Positions 11,326 through 21,231 of a DNA stretch of 64,000 nt are shown in pieces. A model generated the notes under the pieces. That model did no database searches, was not told the DNA's origin, and worked only from the letters and a program-made list of their open reading frames with translations. The position numbers and the translations under genes are program-made. How positions within the stretch are numbered: position 1 is the first letter of the stretch; each line of letters starts with the position of its first letter. Origin of the DNA: Ligula intestinalis (lineage: Eukaryota; Platyhelminthes; Cestoda; Diphyllobothriidea; Diphyllobothriidae); the NCBI GenBank assembly GCA_036362985.1, contig JAYGXS010000004.1, forward strand, positions 17,549,659 to 17,613,658. The letters are read 5' to 3'.

Positions 11326-11685
11326 TGTTAAATGATTTGAACCCTAGCAACTGCGATCTTCAGACCATGGTTTCTAAGTAGAGAAGAAGTCGGTTGAGGC
11401 TAAGGTAGTAGGAGCAGTATATTGTGTACACACAAAAACGGAAAATGGATGGAAGAAGTCTGACTTGGGAGAACACGACTAGTCAGGATAGCCAGCTGGG
11501 CCCAAATGCCAGTTTAGCAGCAGTCAGGCCAGTGGACAGAGAAAACATCCACGCATGCAGGCTTTCCATTCGTCACCAGCCCAGAAGGCATCTATGCGAC
11601 AATTGTGCTTGGCTGTTCGCATACGTCGAGAACCACAGTCGTTAGACTGTAGTGGAGTTCACCTCGACGCGAGCTAATCACTACA
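11326..11685 (-). repeat. Solo-LTR-like repeat, family A, copy 2
   Basis: On the minus strand the unit starts TGTAGTGATTAGCTCGCG (ending at 11685) and ends TTTAACA (at 11326). It is about 360 bp, the same length as copy 3 at 45278-45638, and alignable with it along its whole length (AGCTCGCGTCGA, GTGAACTCC, GAACAGCCAA, GTACACAATA, CAGTTGCTAGGGTT). TG start, A-rich end, a TGTACACAATA motif in a polyadenylation-like region and no coding capacity point to a solo LTR or TRIM. I do not see clear target-site duplications. Confidence 0.7.
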
Positions 11686-12811
11686 CACTAATAGCCGTGG
11701 CCTGAAAGACTGCCAAATGATGGGATACTTCGGAATCAGGCTGCATTTGTTTCCTCGTGACACCCACACTCACTCAATTCACCGCATGTTTCGGCCAAAA
11801 TCTGGCGTAGCGCACTCGTAGCAGGGGCGCGTGCGTGGCACGGGTTGAGGTTTCTTAACTTCGCCAGTCACGATGGTTAATCCTGCCTCCAAGCTGTCTG
11901 GATGCGGGTCTTGTGTGGGTAAGAGAGCGAGAGAGGAGAGAGTGGAAATCGCTGTAACTGCTGCGCACGTTTGAAATCCCGTTAAAACTAGCTCATGGGC
12001 AAGTCACCGACCCTGCGTGCACTAGCTCGTGGAGCGTCCGATGGAGATCGTAGTTCGCGACGGTCGGGCTGTCGTTTGACACGCGTCGAGCAGAATTATA
12101 GGTCGATTTACCACGGTCCACACTGTCAAGATCTAGTCACCTAGACCTCATAAGCGAAAATGAAGTTAGACTATCCTCTTTTTCAATTTTCATGCGGTTG
12201 TATGCTGCTTAGAGCTATTAGAACGTTATAAACTTTGAAGAATTTGGCAAACAATTGTAGCGTCCATATTGTTGTGGCACCATCCAAATTTCTGTTGACA
12301 CTGCACGCAAATCCAACACGAAAACAGCAGAGCAATTCAGCCGTGATAACTCTGATGTCGGGAGGTGCAAAACGTGGGGTTGGGTAAGGCTGACTAACAT
12401 CGGCTCATAAGTCAGAAATTACCATTCTAGTCTTCACTGTCATTGTCGGTTGCGCTAATCTACCATGTGCTATATCGCTGAGATGATCGCTTCCTAGAAG
12501 CATGCAAAACGAATCAAAGCAGACGCAGACGAAAACAATGGAATTTAGTAATATTTTTACCAAATTCGTGTAAGGACATTTCAGCAGTCGATTTCTATGG
12601 TGTCCACCGTGTGCTCCACGGCAGAGCGGTACAGGGACCATGACTCGCGCGTGAATTAGTTTTAACTGATAGTAAACATGAAGCATCTACCGCACTCTCC
12701 CTTCCCTCACCCACCTGTGCCCGGTGTCAAGAAAGAGTCAACAAGACCGGAGATGGAATTGGGCCAGGTGGCTGGCGCGCCACCAGGCCTACCATGTTCG
12801 GTATTTGTTAT
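11686..12811. other. No gene recognised
   Basis: No recognisable coding sequence or repeat beyond short ORFs. Confidence 0.4.
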
Positions 12812-12955
12812 AGGAACGAAAGTCGAATAACGCCTACCGTACTCTGCTCTGATCCCCATCTTGGTCTAGCACATCTACAATATCACCCGTTTAATGGGCA
12901 GACGGGCTCACATCCGCACACTGGAGATAGACTATTTGTGTGGATTTTAAAGTCA
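12812..12955 (+). repeat. Repeat X, copy 1
   Basis: Shares with 13986-14600 a left block (CGAATAACGCCTAC) and a right block (CACATCCGCACACTGGAGAT and GTGTGGATTT). Here the two blocks are continuous, whereas in the second copy they are split by the LTR-like element at 14081-14534. Confidence 0.65.
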
Positions 12956-13352
12956 TTTTGGCAAAAAATTGTTTTCAATCATTCATCACCAGGCCGGTAC
13001 ATGACATGGGGAATAAAAATGGTCAGTTAATTGCAGCGTTTATATGATCGTCAGGTGTGGGTGGGTGAGGAATTGGGTTAGTGGGTGGATTAGTGTAGTT
13101 AAGCATCTGGGTTTTCCCTCGTCTCCTGAATGCGGACACAAGTGCGCGCAGGAAGTTGGTTACGATGCGCGGATAAGACAGGAGGAGGTTCTGACGGTCA
13201 GCGAGCTGAGGTCTGCATGTTCACAAGCTGCGCAGCTTGCGCTTGACTATTCTCCGAGTCTTCGTTTTCTGTGTTTTCGGACGTTGTGGCTTCAGGAGAC
13301 TTGAATTTCCTCGTGCAGTTGGCCAATGGAGGCCTTTTGACAGCATAGGGCG

Positions 13353-13993
13353 GGTTATGCTGACCGGATTGCTATTGTCTCTACTGTGGTTAAAACCCAT
13401 TTGCGCAGGCCTTTGGAGTATTGCGTCGGCCTGTGGTATACGAACCGAGAGGCGTCTCTCGCGTCTACTTGGTGGTTCGTATCAATTAGGTGGGCTAGGA
13501 ATGAGCTTGAGATCGGTCTATTCTTTCCTTTGCAGAGTTACGCTGGTATGTGCTCGCGTATTCTCTTCTCCAGACGTCGCGTTGTTCGGCCAATATATCC
13601 CGCTCCACAGGATCAGGTGAAAGAAAAGGCACTCATGACTGCTCTCCTCAGGCGTCATCGTACCAGTTCACTTGCTGCGTCTCCCATAAAAGGCAGTCTT
13701 ATGAATAGATTTTTCTTTTCCGCCGCTGCAACTGCGGCATTTGTGACATGCTCCTTGATGTTCCGAAGAATGACTCTTTCTGGATAACCATTTTCAAAGA
13801 GCGTGTTTTGTGGCTGCTGCAATTCTACGTCGACTATTTTAGGAGAGCAGCTATGGCGTATTCTAGCTGCCATTCCCTGGACTAAGTTCCGCTCGACTTT
13901 CAGGGGAACGAAGCTGTGAAAATTAATGTGTTGCCCCGTCCAGATTTTCTTTCTGAATATTCGACGTTGTATTGAGACATCATGGGAACGCAA
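13353..13993 (-). pseudogene. Penelope-like element fragment, RT end plus GIY-YIG domain
   Basis: The 112-aa ORF 13993-13655 matches the RT-to-endonuclease linker of PLEs (TGQHINFHSFVPLKVERNLV, then LFENGYPERVI and LFIRLPFMGDAASELVR). Past a deletion or frame break, the minus strand at about 13610-13355 encodes GYIGRTTRRLEKRIREH followed by SSFLAHLIDTNHQVDARDAS, the core of a GIY-YIG endonuclease of a different PLE lineage from the copies at 4.5 and 59.5 kb. One in-frame TAA interrupts it just after the REHIPA block. The part between linker and endonuclease (the CCHH-like region and the GIY strand) is missing. The 5' end is truncated where repeat X starts at 13986. Confidence 0.85.
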
Positions 13994-14600
13994 GCCGAAT
14001 AACGCCTACAGTGCTCCGATCTGGCTCCAATGTCGGCCAAGCGCACCTCCAACGTCGCTCCTTTAGGGGGCACACAGGCCTGTAGTGGTCACTGCTGCCC
14101 GACACCCTCCTAACTCTTGACGCCACAGACGAGGTCACTCAGAGTATAGAACCTCGCACGAAAGCAGTTTTCCCACGTGCTTCAGGGCGTGCGCAAACGG
14201 CCGCGCGTCCCCCGTTCTGGCCTCAACCCACAGTGGCTTGACTTCAGTCCGTCCAATGAGATTCCAGTTTTAGTAGACTGACCTCATTTAGTAGGTTGGC
14301 CTCAAACCCTGGGACACAGACGACAATGCGCTGTCTGCCTGCAGGCCTCACACCGGACCCGACCCGACTAGGGAACGGGTGCACTAGTCCGCGAATCAAC
14401 CTTCCTCCTACCTCTTGTGTACACAATATAGCGTTCACAACACTCTGGCCTTCCCGCTGTCTTCTCTCTTCACCTAAACAAACCATCAGCCTGGGAGATC
14501 GTAGCTATTAGGATTAACCTCCTTAAACTTAACACCTGTCGATAGGTCCACATCCGCACACTGGAGATGGACTATCTCTGTGGATTTCTCCTGCGCAATT
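13986..14600 (+). repeat. Repeat X, copy 2, split by an LTR-like insertion
   Basis: Left block 13986-14080 and right block about 14537-14600 align with the continuous copy at 12812-12955. The 454-bp intervening segment is a family B LTR-like unit, so the nesting order is X first, then B. Confidence 0.65.
14081..14534 (+). repeat. Solo-LTR-like repeat, family B, copy 1
   Basis: Starts TGTAGTGGT and ends CTTAACA. It aligns along its length with the minus-strand copy at about 23668-24184: CCCTCCTAACT, GACGCCACAG, CGAAAGCAGTTTTCC, TTCTGGCCTCAACCCAC, GACTGACCTCATTTAGTAGG, ACTAGGGAACGG, GTGTACA. It shares the 3' block CAACACTCTGGCCTTCC with family C. No coding capacity; probably a solo LTR. Confidence 0.75.
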
Positions 14601-16025
14601 GACTCACCCGAGCGGAGTGTAAAGCAGGGCAAGAACCGATTGAAGCACAGAATTCGCATAAAGCTTCAGTCAATAGGCCTGCGGTGCCGCAGGAATTTTA
14701 CTTACATTAGCTCTGCATGCTGCTCTAGTGTCTGTTTGGGTGGTACAGTTAACATACTGGGAAGTTATCTGCTTTTGAACTGTCTATGCCTGAAAATGTC
14801 TCTCATCAGTTACAGTGAATACTTTTTGGATTTACCCTTTCATTTTGACACAAGCAAGTCAGATTATGTGTTTTTTAAACAATATAGAAACCAAAAATGT
14901 CAACAAGAAGGTACACATATTGACACTGTTGTCATATGTGCCAAAATATTGAAAATAATGTCCGAAAAATGGGAGTCTGCATTCTTTGACTTGAGAATAT
15001 TACATTTTTAATGCTTCCTTGCTACAAAATATGCCTCCGCAACAAAATTTGAACAAATTTTATTTGTAGACGACATTAGACCAAGTAAGGACTGCGGGGA
15101 GACCGATTCACCGTTTAACCTAAATTCCAACAACACTGTCTGTCCACCGGGGCAGATATTGGAACGGCTTTTGGCGAAGGCAAGCTGCGAACTGTGCGGA
15201 CTTTGACATCTGGCAGTTAAGCAGTTGCCGATCGGTAATGACACTGTTACTAGGACGCGGTGAGCTGAGGTCACGCACACTGTCCACGCTTTACAGTACC
15301 TCAGAGCCCTACCATAGCTGTGAAAAATAGTAACTATAAACTTCCGTCAAGTGGGTTCACTGCTTTATGATTAGGTTCAGAAAAATATCAGGAGATAAAG
15401 ACTGTAGCGAAACGTTTAAGAATGAAAAAAAATTCCTAACCGGCTCACACAATAACATATAACGCTGATCAACTATGGCTCAGTATTTTGGCTGAATGAT
15501 AAGTGAGCAATTTTACCCAATCAGGATTGGCATTTGGTGTTAGAAACTGGAATAAGCGAACATTTATTAACCCTCCTAGCCTACGGCCAGTCCGAACCCC
15601 AAGGTAAACGCCTCTGATACACGTACTTGAGGAGCACTTACTGAGAACGATTGAATCAATTTTTACATTGTTGCAGTATGTGGCGGTTCCGCGTGCACGC
15701 GATAGGGAAGGCTTCATATTTACACCCCTGCAGATTTCCTCGGCCTTTTCATATCAGGTATCACTCACCGCGCCACGCCATTTTTTGTTGGTTGCGATAA
15801 ATAAGCCCCACGAATGGAGGAAAATGTTTGCTTCCCAAGTGGAAAAAGAAGCCGTAACGATCACCAGAATCGTCGCTTTATTACTCTTGGCTTTAAAACT
15901 CTTGCAGTAGTCCATCGTCCTAGGTAAAATTGTCAACGAAAACAAACTATATTTAAAGGTGGGAGGGGACAGTCAACCGTCATAGAGACGGGAGGAGAGG
16001 ACCAATAAACCACCAGTGCCGGGAG
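14601..16025. other. No gene recognised
   Basis: A 143-codon ORF (14580-15011) and a 90-codon ORF (15280-15008) have no recognisable domain; neither is supported as a gene. Confidence 0.45.
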
Positions 16026-16029
16026 TCTG

Positions 16030-16505
16030 GAGTTGCCTACGCAGGGCAACATATCTAGGTGCGAACTCAATACATCGGTTAAACTAGTTGTCATCCGACG
16101 CCCAGGTTTCAATCAGTTCTCGGTCCGTCTTGTTGCTGCTGATTCCGGTGATCGACATGGTTTCTTCTTCTTCTTCTTCTTCTTCTTCTTCTTCTCCTTC
16201 TTCTTCTTACTCTATACACGCACTTGGAATGGGATGGGCGCCAGCTCGATACATCGGTTAACTGAGTTGTCATCTGAGGCCCAGGCTCCGATCAGTTCTC
16301 GGCCTGTCTTGTTGTCGGCGTGGGTGATTGTCCTCGCAGCTGCGAAGTTAAACTCGTGATCCGTCTTAAAGGTGTGGGAGGCCACTTGTGATAATGCTCC
16401 CCCTCGTCGTACAGCCAGCTTATGTTTGTGTATACGCGAACCCAGCATGCGTCCAGTCGGTCCCGTGTAATTTCTGGGACAGTTTAGACATGGTATTCGA
16501 TACAT
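16030..16505 (-). pseudogene. PLE GIY-YIG endonuclease fragment with duplicated end
   Basis: The ORF 16505-16212 encodes YRIPCLNCPRNYTGPTGRML with the helix RIHKHKLAVRRG, then ELIGAWASDDNSVNRCIELAP, the conserved end of a PLE endonuclease. The GIY motif is altered (MYRIP...NYTG), as in related PLE copies. It lacks the RT. Its 3' part (16236-16330) is repeated, diverged, at about 16050-16150 on the far side of a TTC microsatellite. This could be a partial tandem copy, which PLEs often make. Confidence 0.8.
16162..16210 (+). repeat. TTC trinucleotide microsatellite
   Basis: About fifteen TTC units with one CTCC interruption near the 3' end. It sits between two copies of the same PLE end. Confidence 0.95.
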
Positions 16506-16559
16506 TACGTCCGATGGTTAATTGGCCCCTTCCCCCTATAAAGATTGTTTCGTATTCGT

Positions 16560-16625
16560 TGACGATTTTATCGTTGACGATGGGCTCCCGCAAGAGTTTG
16601 GAAACTCAGGCTAATAAAAGTATGA
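16560..16625 (+). ncRNA. Decayed hammerhead-like motif
   Basis: TTGACGA (16574-16580) is followed by GGGCTC (16582-16587) and GAGTTT (16594-16599), then GGAAACTCAGGCTAATAAAAG. Layout matches the copies at 10227 and 38517, but the first core base is T and one base separates the stem from GAAA. Confidence 0.4.
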
Positions 16626-16689
16626 GTCCCCTAATCGATACGGCTACTTTTTCTCGATGAATAAGCCTAACATGAACCATTTCTGTCGA

Positions 16690-17080
16690 GGTGGAGAAGG
16701 AAGAGGAAGAGTTTGAATAAAGTGGGGGAGGGGAGTTCAGTCCTCACTGAGTTCGAGTGGACTTTCTTCCCCCACTGATGGGACCGTTTCGTCAACTAAC
16801 TAGGCCTCAACAGCTAAGCCACCGTTTTTATCATGTACTTCCCTAAGCGCCCCTAGCTTCGAATAACCTCTTGCGCTAATTTCTTTCTTCTTGGTAGGAA
16901 TGCGGGCAGACAAAGCCCCGTTCAATACACCCATGGATGTTGCCTTTCGAGAGAAATCGAGGCAGACAGAGCATCGAGAGGGAGCCTGTGTCCGACGCAC
17001 ATTGGCCCTCCCATGGAACCTCTCCTAGCTCTTGTATTAGCGTAGTTTTCTTAAATACTGCAGCGTGAACGACACAGACG
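16690..17080. other. No gene recognised
   Basis: Purine/pyrimidine-skewed sequence with only short ORFs. Confidence 0.4.
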
Positions 17081-18100
17081 GACTGAAGAGAAGCTACGCA
17101 CATACACACACACCGAGAGGAGAGGACAATGCTCTGCTGGCCTCAGCAGGCCGTTTAAGCTACACGCGCATACACATCCACCCAGAGCTTCGACGCCCTG
17201 ATTGATCGTCTAGGGGTTGATAAAGGTGCTTAACCCCCATCACCCCGCTCCTCGCCTGGTCGTCAGGACACCCGTCGTTGCCTTGCACGTGCACGCTGCG
17301 CGGGAGCGAGGCTGCTGCCGTTTTGCAGGACCGGACAAACACGACTGCAACGCCAGTCTGAACTGGCTTCAGGCTGCGGTCAGCACTCTCGAGCACACAC
17401 ACACACAGTCCATTGTTTGTGAGTGTATACGCGCAGGGCGTGTGCACGCGCGCGCGTTCTGAATAGTGTTCCTGGTGGGGTGATCAAAGCTCTAACCCAA
17501 ATTGTGGGGTGAGCGAGACACACACGCACACACACAAAAAGAGGTGGACCCAGAAGCGTTGGTGGATGTGTGTGTGTGTGTGTGTGAACACACACCTACC
17601 ATCATCATCATCACCACCACCAAGTGGGTTGCTGTGTGTGTGTGTATAGGTTGGTGCGAACCTCGTGGGTGCGGCGCCTGCGCGCGCCCTCCTGCTGCCT
17701 CCACAGACTCCAAGGAGGCGGCAGCAGCACTACCTGAGCTGCGCGCATTGGTTGCCTATGCGTGTTCTCCTCCAGTGGTGCGCAGCACACGCCTCTCTGA
17801 GAATAAATCCGACCTCTGCCTCTGCCGACCAGCACTCTACCCTACTTGCACCCTCCGTCTATACGTAGGATCTCTAGGAGTCGCATACACCCGTGCGCAC
17901 GCACACAGCGAGAGAGAACACGTGGTAAGTGTATCAGGGCATTTTCCTTGCGATCATACCTAGCCCCTCGCAGCATGCATGCTTTTGATACCATACATGC
18001 ACTCGTATACGACAGTTCTCCGCAGCGTAGCCACTCTCCTCAGCACCTATTTGCGGTTCAGTATTTGCAGTGCGCTATTTATGATAAGTCAAAATGATTT
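17081..18100. repeat. CA/TG and trinucleotide low-complexity region, GC-rich
   Basis: Several short microsatellites: CA at 17392-17407 and 17517-17536, TG at 17564-17586, ATC at 17599-17612, CAC after it, TG at 17633-17646, plus CG-rich alternating runs. The long ORFs here, up to 153 codons, read through the repeats (Thr-His and Cys-Val runs) and are artefacts. A similar mixture recurs at 62460-63450. Confidence 0.75.
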
Positions 18101-19250
18101 CCTGATCTTCAGCTATGATTAAAAACACATACAGCGTTCATTTCTGGTGAATACTCCTAGGATTTATGTAATCTCAAACATTTACACATTTAGATACAGC
18201 AGTTAACTGTTCTTTGTACTTCTGAATGCACTTATATTTAGGTATAAGAAAACCCTCAGGCTTGTATACGGTATCTGAATATATGTGGGTAATGTCATTA
18301 CTTTTCACATTGGTAAGAGTAACCATTGTATGTCTGGTTGCGCGTAGCTGTAAGCCATACATTTGTGACAGTAATATGTTTAAGTTGACGGTAAACTAGT
18401 ATTGCACTGTCTTAGGACAATATTTTTAAAGTATATTTGGTGTTGGAACTACAATGGGCAGATGTAAGCGTTTTTGGAAGGGTCGCATGTAACTCCAACA
18501 TTTAGTTTTCGTGAGCAGCCGCTGTCTACAACCCTCACGGATACTGAGAGACAACTGCACACAGGAAACTCGCATGCATTTTAGCCGCAATTTTCTGAAG
18601 GTTAATACTCCAACAGGCAGATGCCTGCGAAAGCGGGTGAACAAAACGATGCATTTTTAAGTAATCGGTTTATCACAACCTCATTAAAGTATAAAGATAA
18701 TGCTTCGTGTTAGAAACCATAGCTAGGTGGTGTTCACCAGTACACACGATTTACAGCAAATATGCATGTCCTCTAGTCTGATGTTCATCGAACCTGATTT
18801 GTACGCTAATCCGCGTAATTCTAGCAACAGAAAAGCCCAAAAACAATCCCAGTTAAAAATATTCTCTCTTAGGCAGGCGGTTCTAGAGAAGTTAAGCATT
18901 TAAAGTTGTTTACGCATGGCCTGTACGTTAATAGGGGCCGATTTCAATGACCTCATGAAAAGACAGACTTCACTAGAAGCCAAATTGGCTTCATCGCAGC
19001 CTATCTTATAACTGGGCGCACTCACTTATCATATACAGTTAACCAACCACGGTAGGGGAACCGAGATGGCCACTTTTTGGCTTGGCAACTGTTAGCTATT
19101 GGGATTTACAAAGAAAGTTTGACCTGGATTTAGATGGACTCTCAGGTCCTTGTGACGTAGAAGCACGACTGGTTGGCAGTGGAACATGAACAAGAGGTTC
19201 TAAAGCTTGTTATACTTATTTATATTTAAAGCTCACTAGATATAAATAGA
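18101..19250. other. No gene recognised
   Basis: AT-rich; no ORF above 72 codons and no recognisable repeat. Confidence 0.5.
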
Positions 19251-19378
19251 GGGCTTTGAATAATTCATTTGACCAAATTGTGAAAAACTCGGTGGCCTCG
19301 GTGGGATTAGGACTCAAGCCAGCAAGGGAAAGCTTTAGTATGGGCAATGCTCTAGCCAACTGAGATAACAGGCCCCCA
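19251..19378 (-). repeat. tRNA-derived SINE, family 1
   Basis: Minus strand: tRNA-like head with A-box TATCTCAGTTGGCTAGAGCA and a diverged B-box (GCTTGAGTCCTAATCCC), then the family tail TTTTTCACAATTTGGTCAAA and GAATTATTCAAAG. Confidence 0.75.
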
Positions 19379-19477
19379 CCGGGAGCTGTGAGTTTAATCC
19401 TGATTGGTCAGTCAAATTGCAGCATCAGGATTGGTAGATTCACAACGATGCCGTAGGCTGGACGGTTAAACTGACCC

Positions 19478-19590
19478 AAGTTTAATTAAGCTCAGGGCTC
19501 CAGGTGGGGGTCTCGTAGCGTTTCTCTTGCTGGCGTGAGTCCGGATCTCACTGAAAATGCCGATTTTTTTTCACAATTAAGTCAAACGGA
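19478..19590 (+). repeat. tRNA-derived SINE, family 1 (diverged)
   Basis: GGGTCTCGTAGCG and GTGAGTCCGGATC stand in for the A and B boxes, followed by TTTTTTTTCACAATTAAGTCAAA, the family tail. It faces away from the copy at 19251. Confidence 0.55.
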
Positions 19591-21231
19591 CTCATTGGAT
19601 ATGCAAAATAGTTCACTTTTAGCCGCGCTATGCAGTAATCCATAGCTGTAAACATAAGTTCAAAAATCATAATGCAATCTTCTATCAATTCCTTTTCGTA
19701 ACGCAGAGCATCTCCTAAAGTTGTAACATAGACTATATTTAATTATATCTCACACACTCCACTTATACTATATGACCTATGATGAACTAGGGAAAAGATC
19801 ACGACATAACACAGAGTGAATGTTATTTCAGATTAGATTTAAGACATTGCAGGTTTGCTCGTTTACTTGGGGAACTATGTATGCAGATAGGCGCAAATTG
19901 ACACAGGAATTATATGTTATATGCGTATATAGACCCAATATGTTCTTGAAAAGCAAAGTAACTAGAATAAAGTCTTTGGTGCTGGGATATATTTCTTTTT
20001 AACTGTTGAAACAGTACCTCGCGGGAACTGGAAAGTGTATTGCTACCTTCGTTCCTTGTAGACGTCTGTAAGCGGGATACTTTTAGCTATTTTCTGAACG
20101 ACAAACAAATTATTTGAAGGTTAAGAGACCGAGTTACGACAAAGCTATATTCCTCTAGTTCCGTTACGACATTAAATAGGCTCCCAGTTTCACCAATTTA
20201 TAGAATTAATATAGCGAATGACCCAATCTAAAATTTTCATACAAGCGTTTATGTAAGTGAAGTTTGTCAGCAGGATTTTTTACAGTTATTTCTTTCTTGG
20301 ACTTCGACAAAAAGTATGCACAGCATAGACATATAATTTCTACACAACAGAATCGAAACCTGTCCATGCAAACAAGGGTTGTCCTTTAAGTGCTGCGCTC
20401 TCCTTATATGGAAGTAAATAGTTTAAATGCATACAAATATTATCAGACCCCGGCAAAATACGGAAGAGGTAAGAGAGGGTGAAGGCAAAAAAAACTTATT
20501 TTGAGAGAAGACAGTTCTGTCCACCAAAAGCAGTAATGAAGCTAGCATTTTGGCAGGTGAGTTAGTGTCCTAGAAGAGTTCCTTTGGTCTGTCCGTCTTG
20601 ACGCGCAGCGCAGTTCCAAAACTGTTGATAAACACTCTTTTGTGCGTGTAGAAGAGAGTTATGTACAGGCTCTAAAAATGGTGATTGTCGGAGGTTGATA
20701 TGCTTTTAAGCGAAATCACCCCAACATCCTAGAAGCCTTCCGTATCCTCCGAATTGAATGAGGGTTTCTACCAAATTAACCGGCCTGACTACCTCTCCTA
20801 TATTCTGTCTTCCTGGAAAGAGAATAACGAGCATTAATCGAAACATTATAAATATACTCGAAGATTAAGTAAAGATGAAAATGAATGAAGTGATGCCGTC
20901 TTTCACGAGTAATTCACATGGACAAGCCTGCTGCTCTTCCCCTTTCCCGTTGAGCTCTTTTAAAAACACTTGCCATTGAAAAGTACGAGCAGTAACTTGT
21001 CAAAAGTTTTCCAAATTTTGTTCAGTATCATCAAAAATAATGACTAAAATGTATATACCTGAAAGTGAAAGTTTCATTGTCACTGTAAGTATTAAGCGTC
21101 ATTCAATTACTATGCAGTCTCAGTAAAATGGATTATATTAACTTCAGTGAATCGTACTTATATAGTGGTCCATTGCTTACGAAAAATCAAACTCTCATTT
21201 TTAGACGAACTCTTCGAAAGAAACTGGATAA
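19591..21231. other. AT-rich region upstream of the zinc-finger gene
   Basis: No ORF with a recognisable product. It would hold the promoter and 5' UTR of the gene at 21232; a TTTTTAG acceptor-like site at about 21198-21204 lies 28 bases before its ATG, so an upstream non-coding exon is possible. Confidence 0.45.

Noticed and set aside
17502..17963. 153-codon ORF in the CA/TG-rich region
   Set aside because: It translates microsatellites and overlaps ORFs of similar length on the other strand; no domain.
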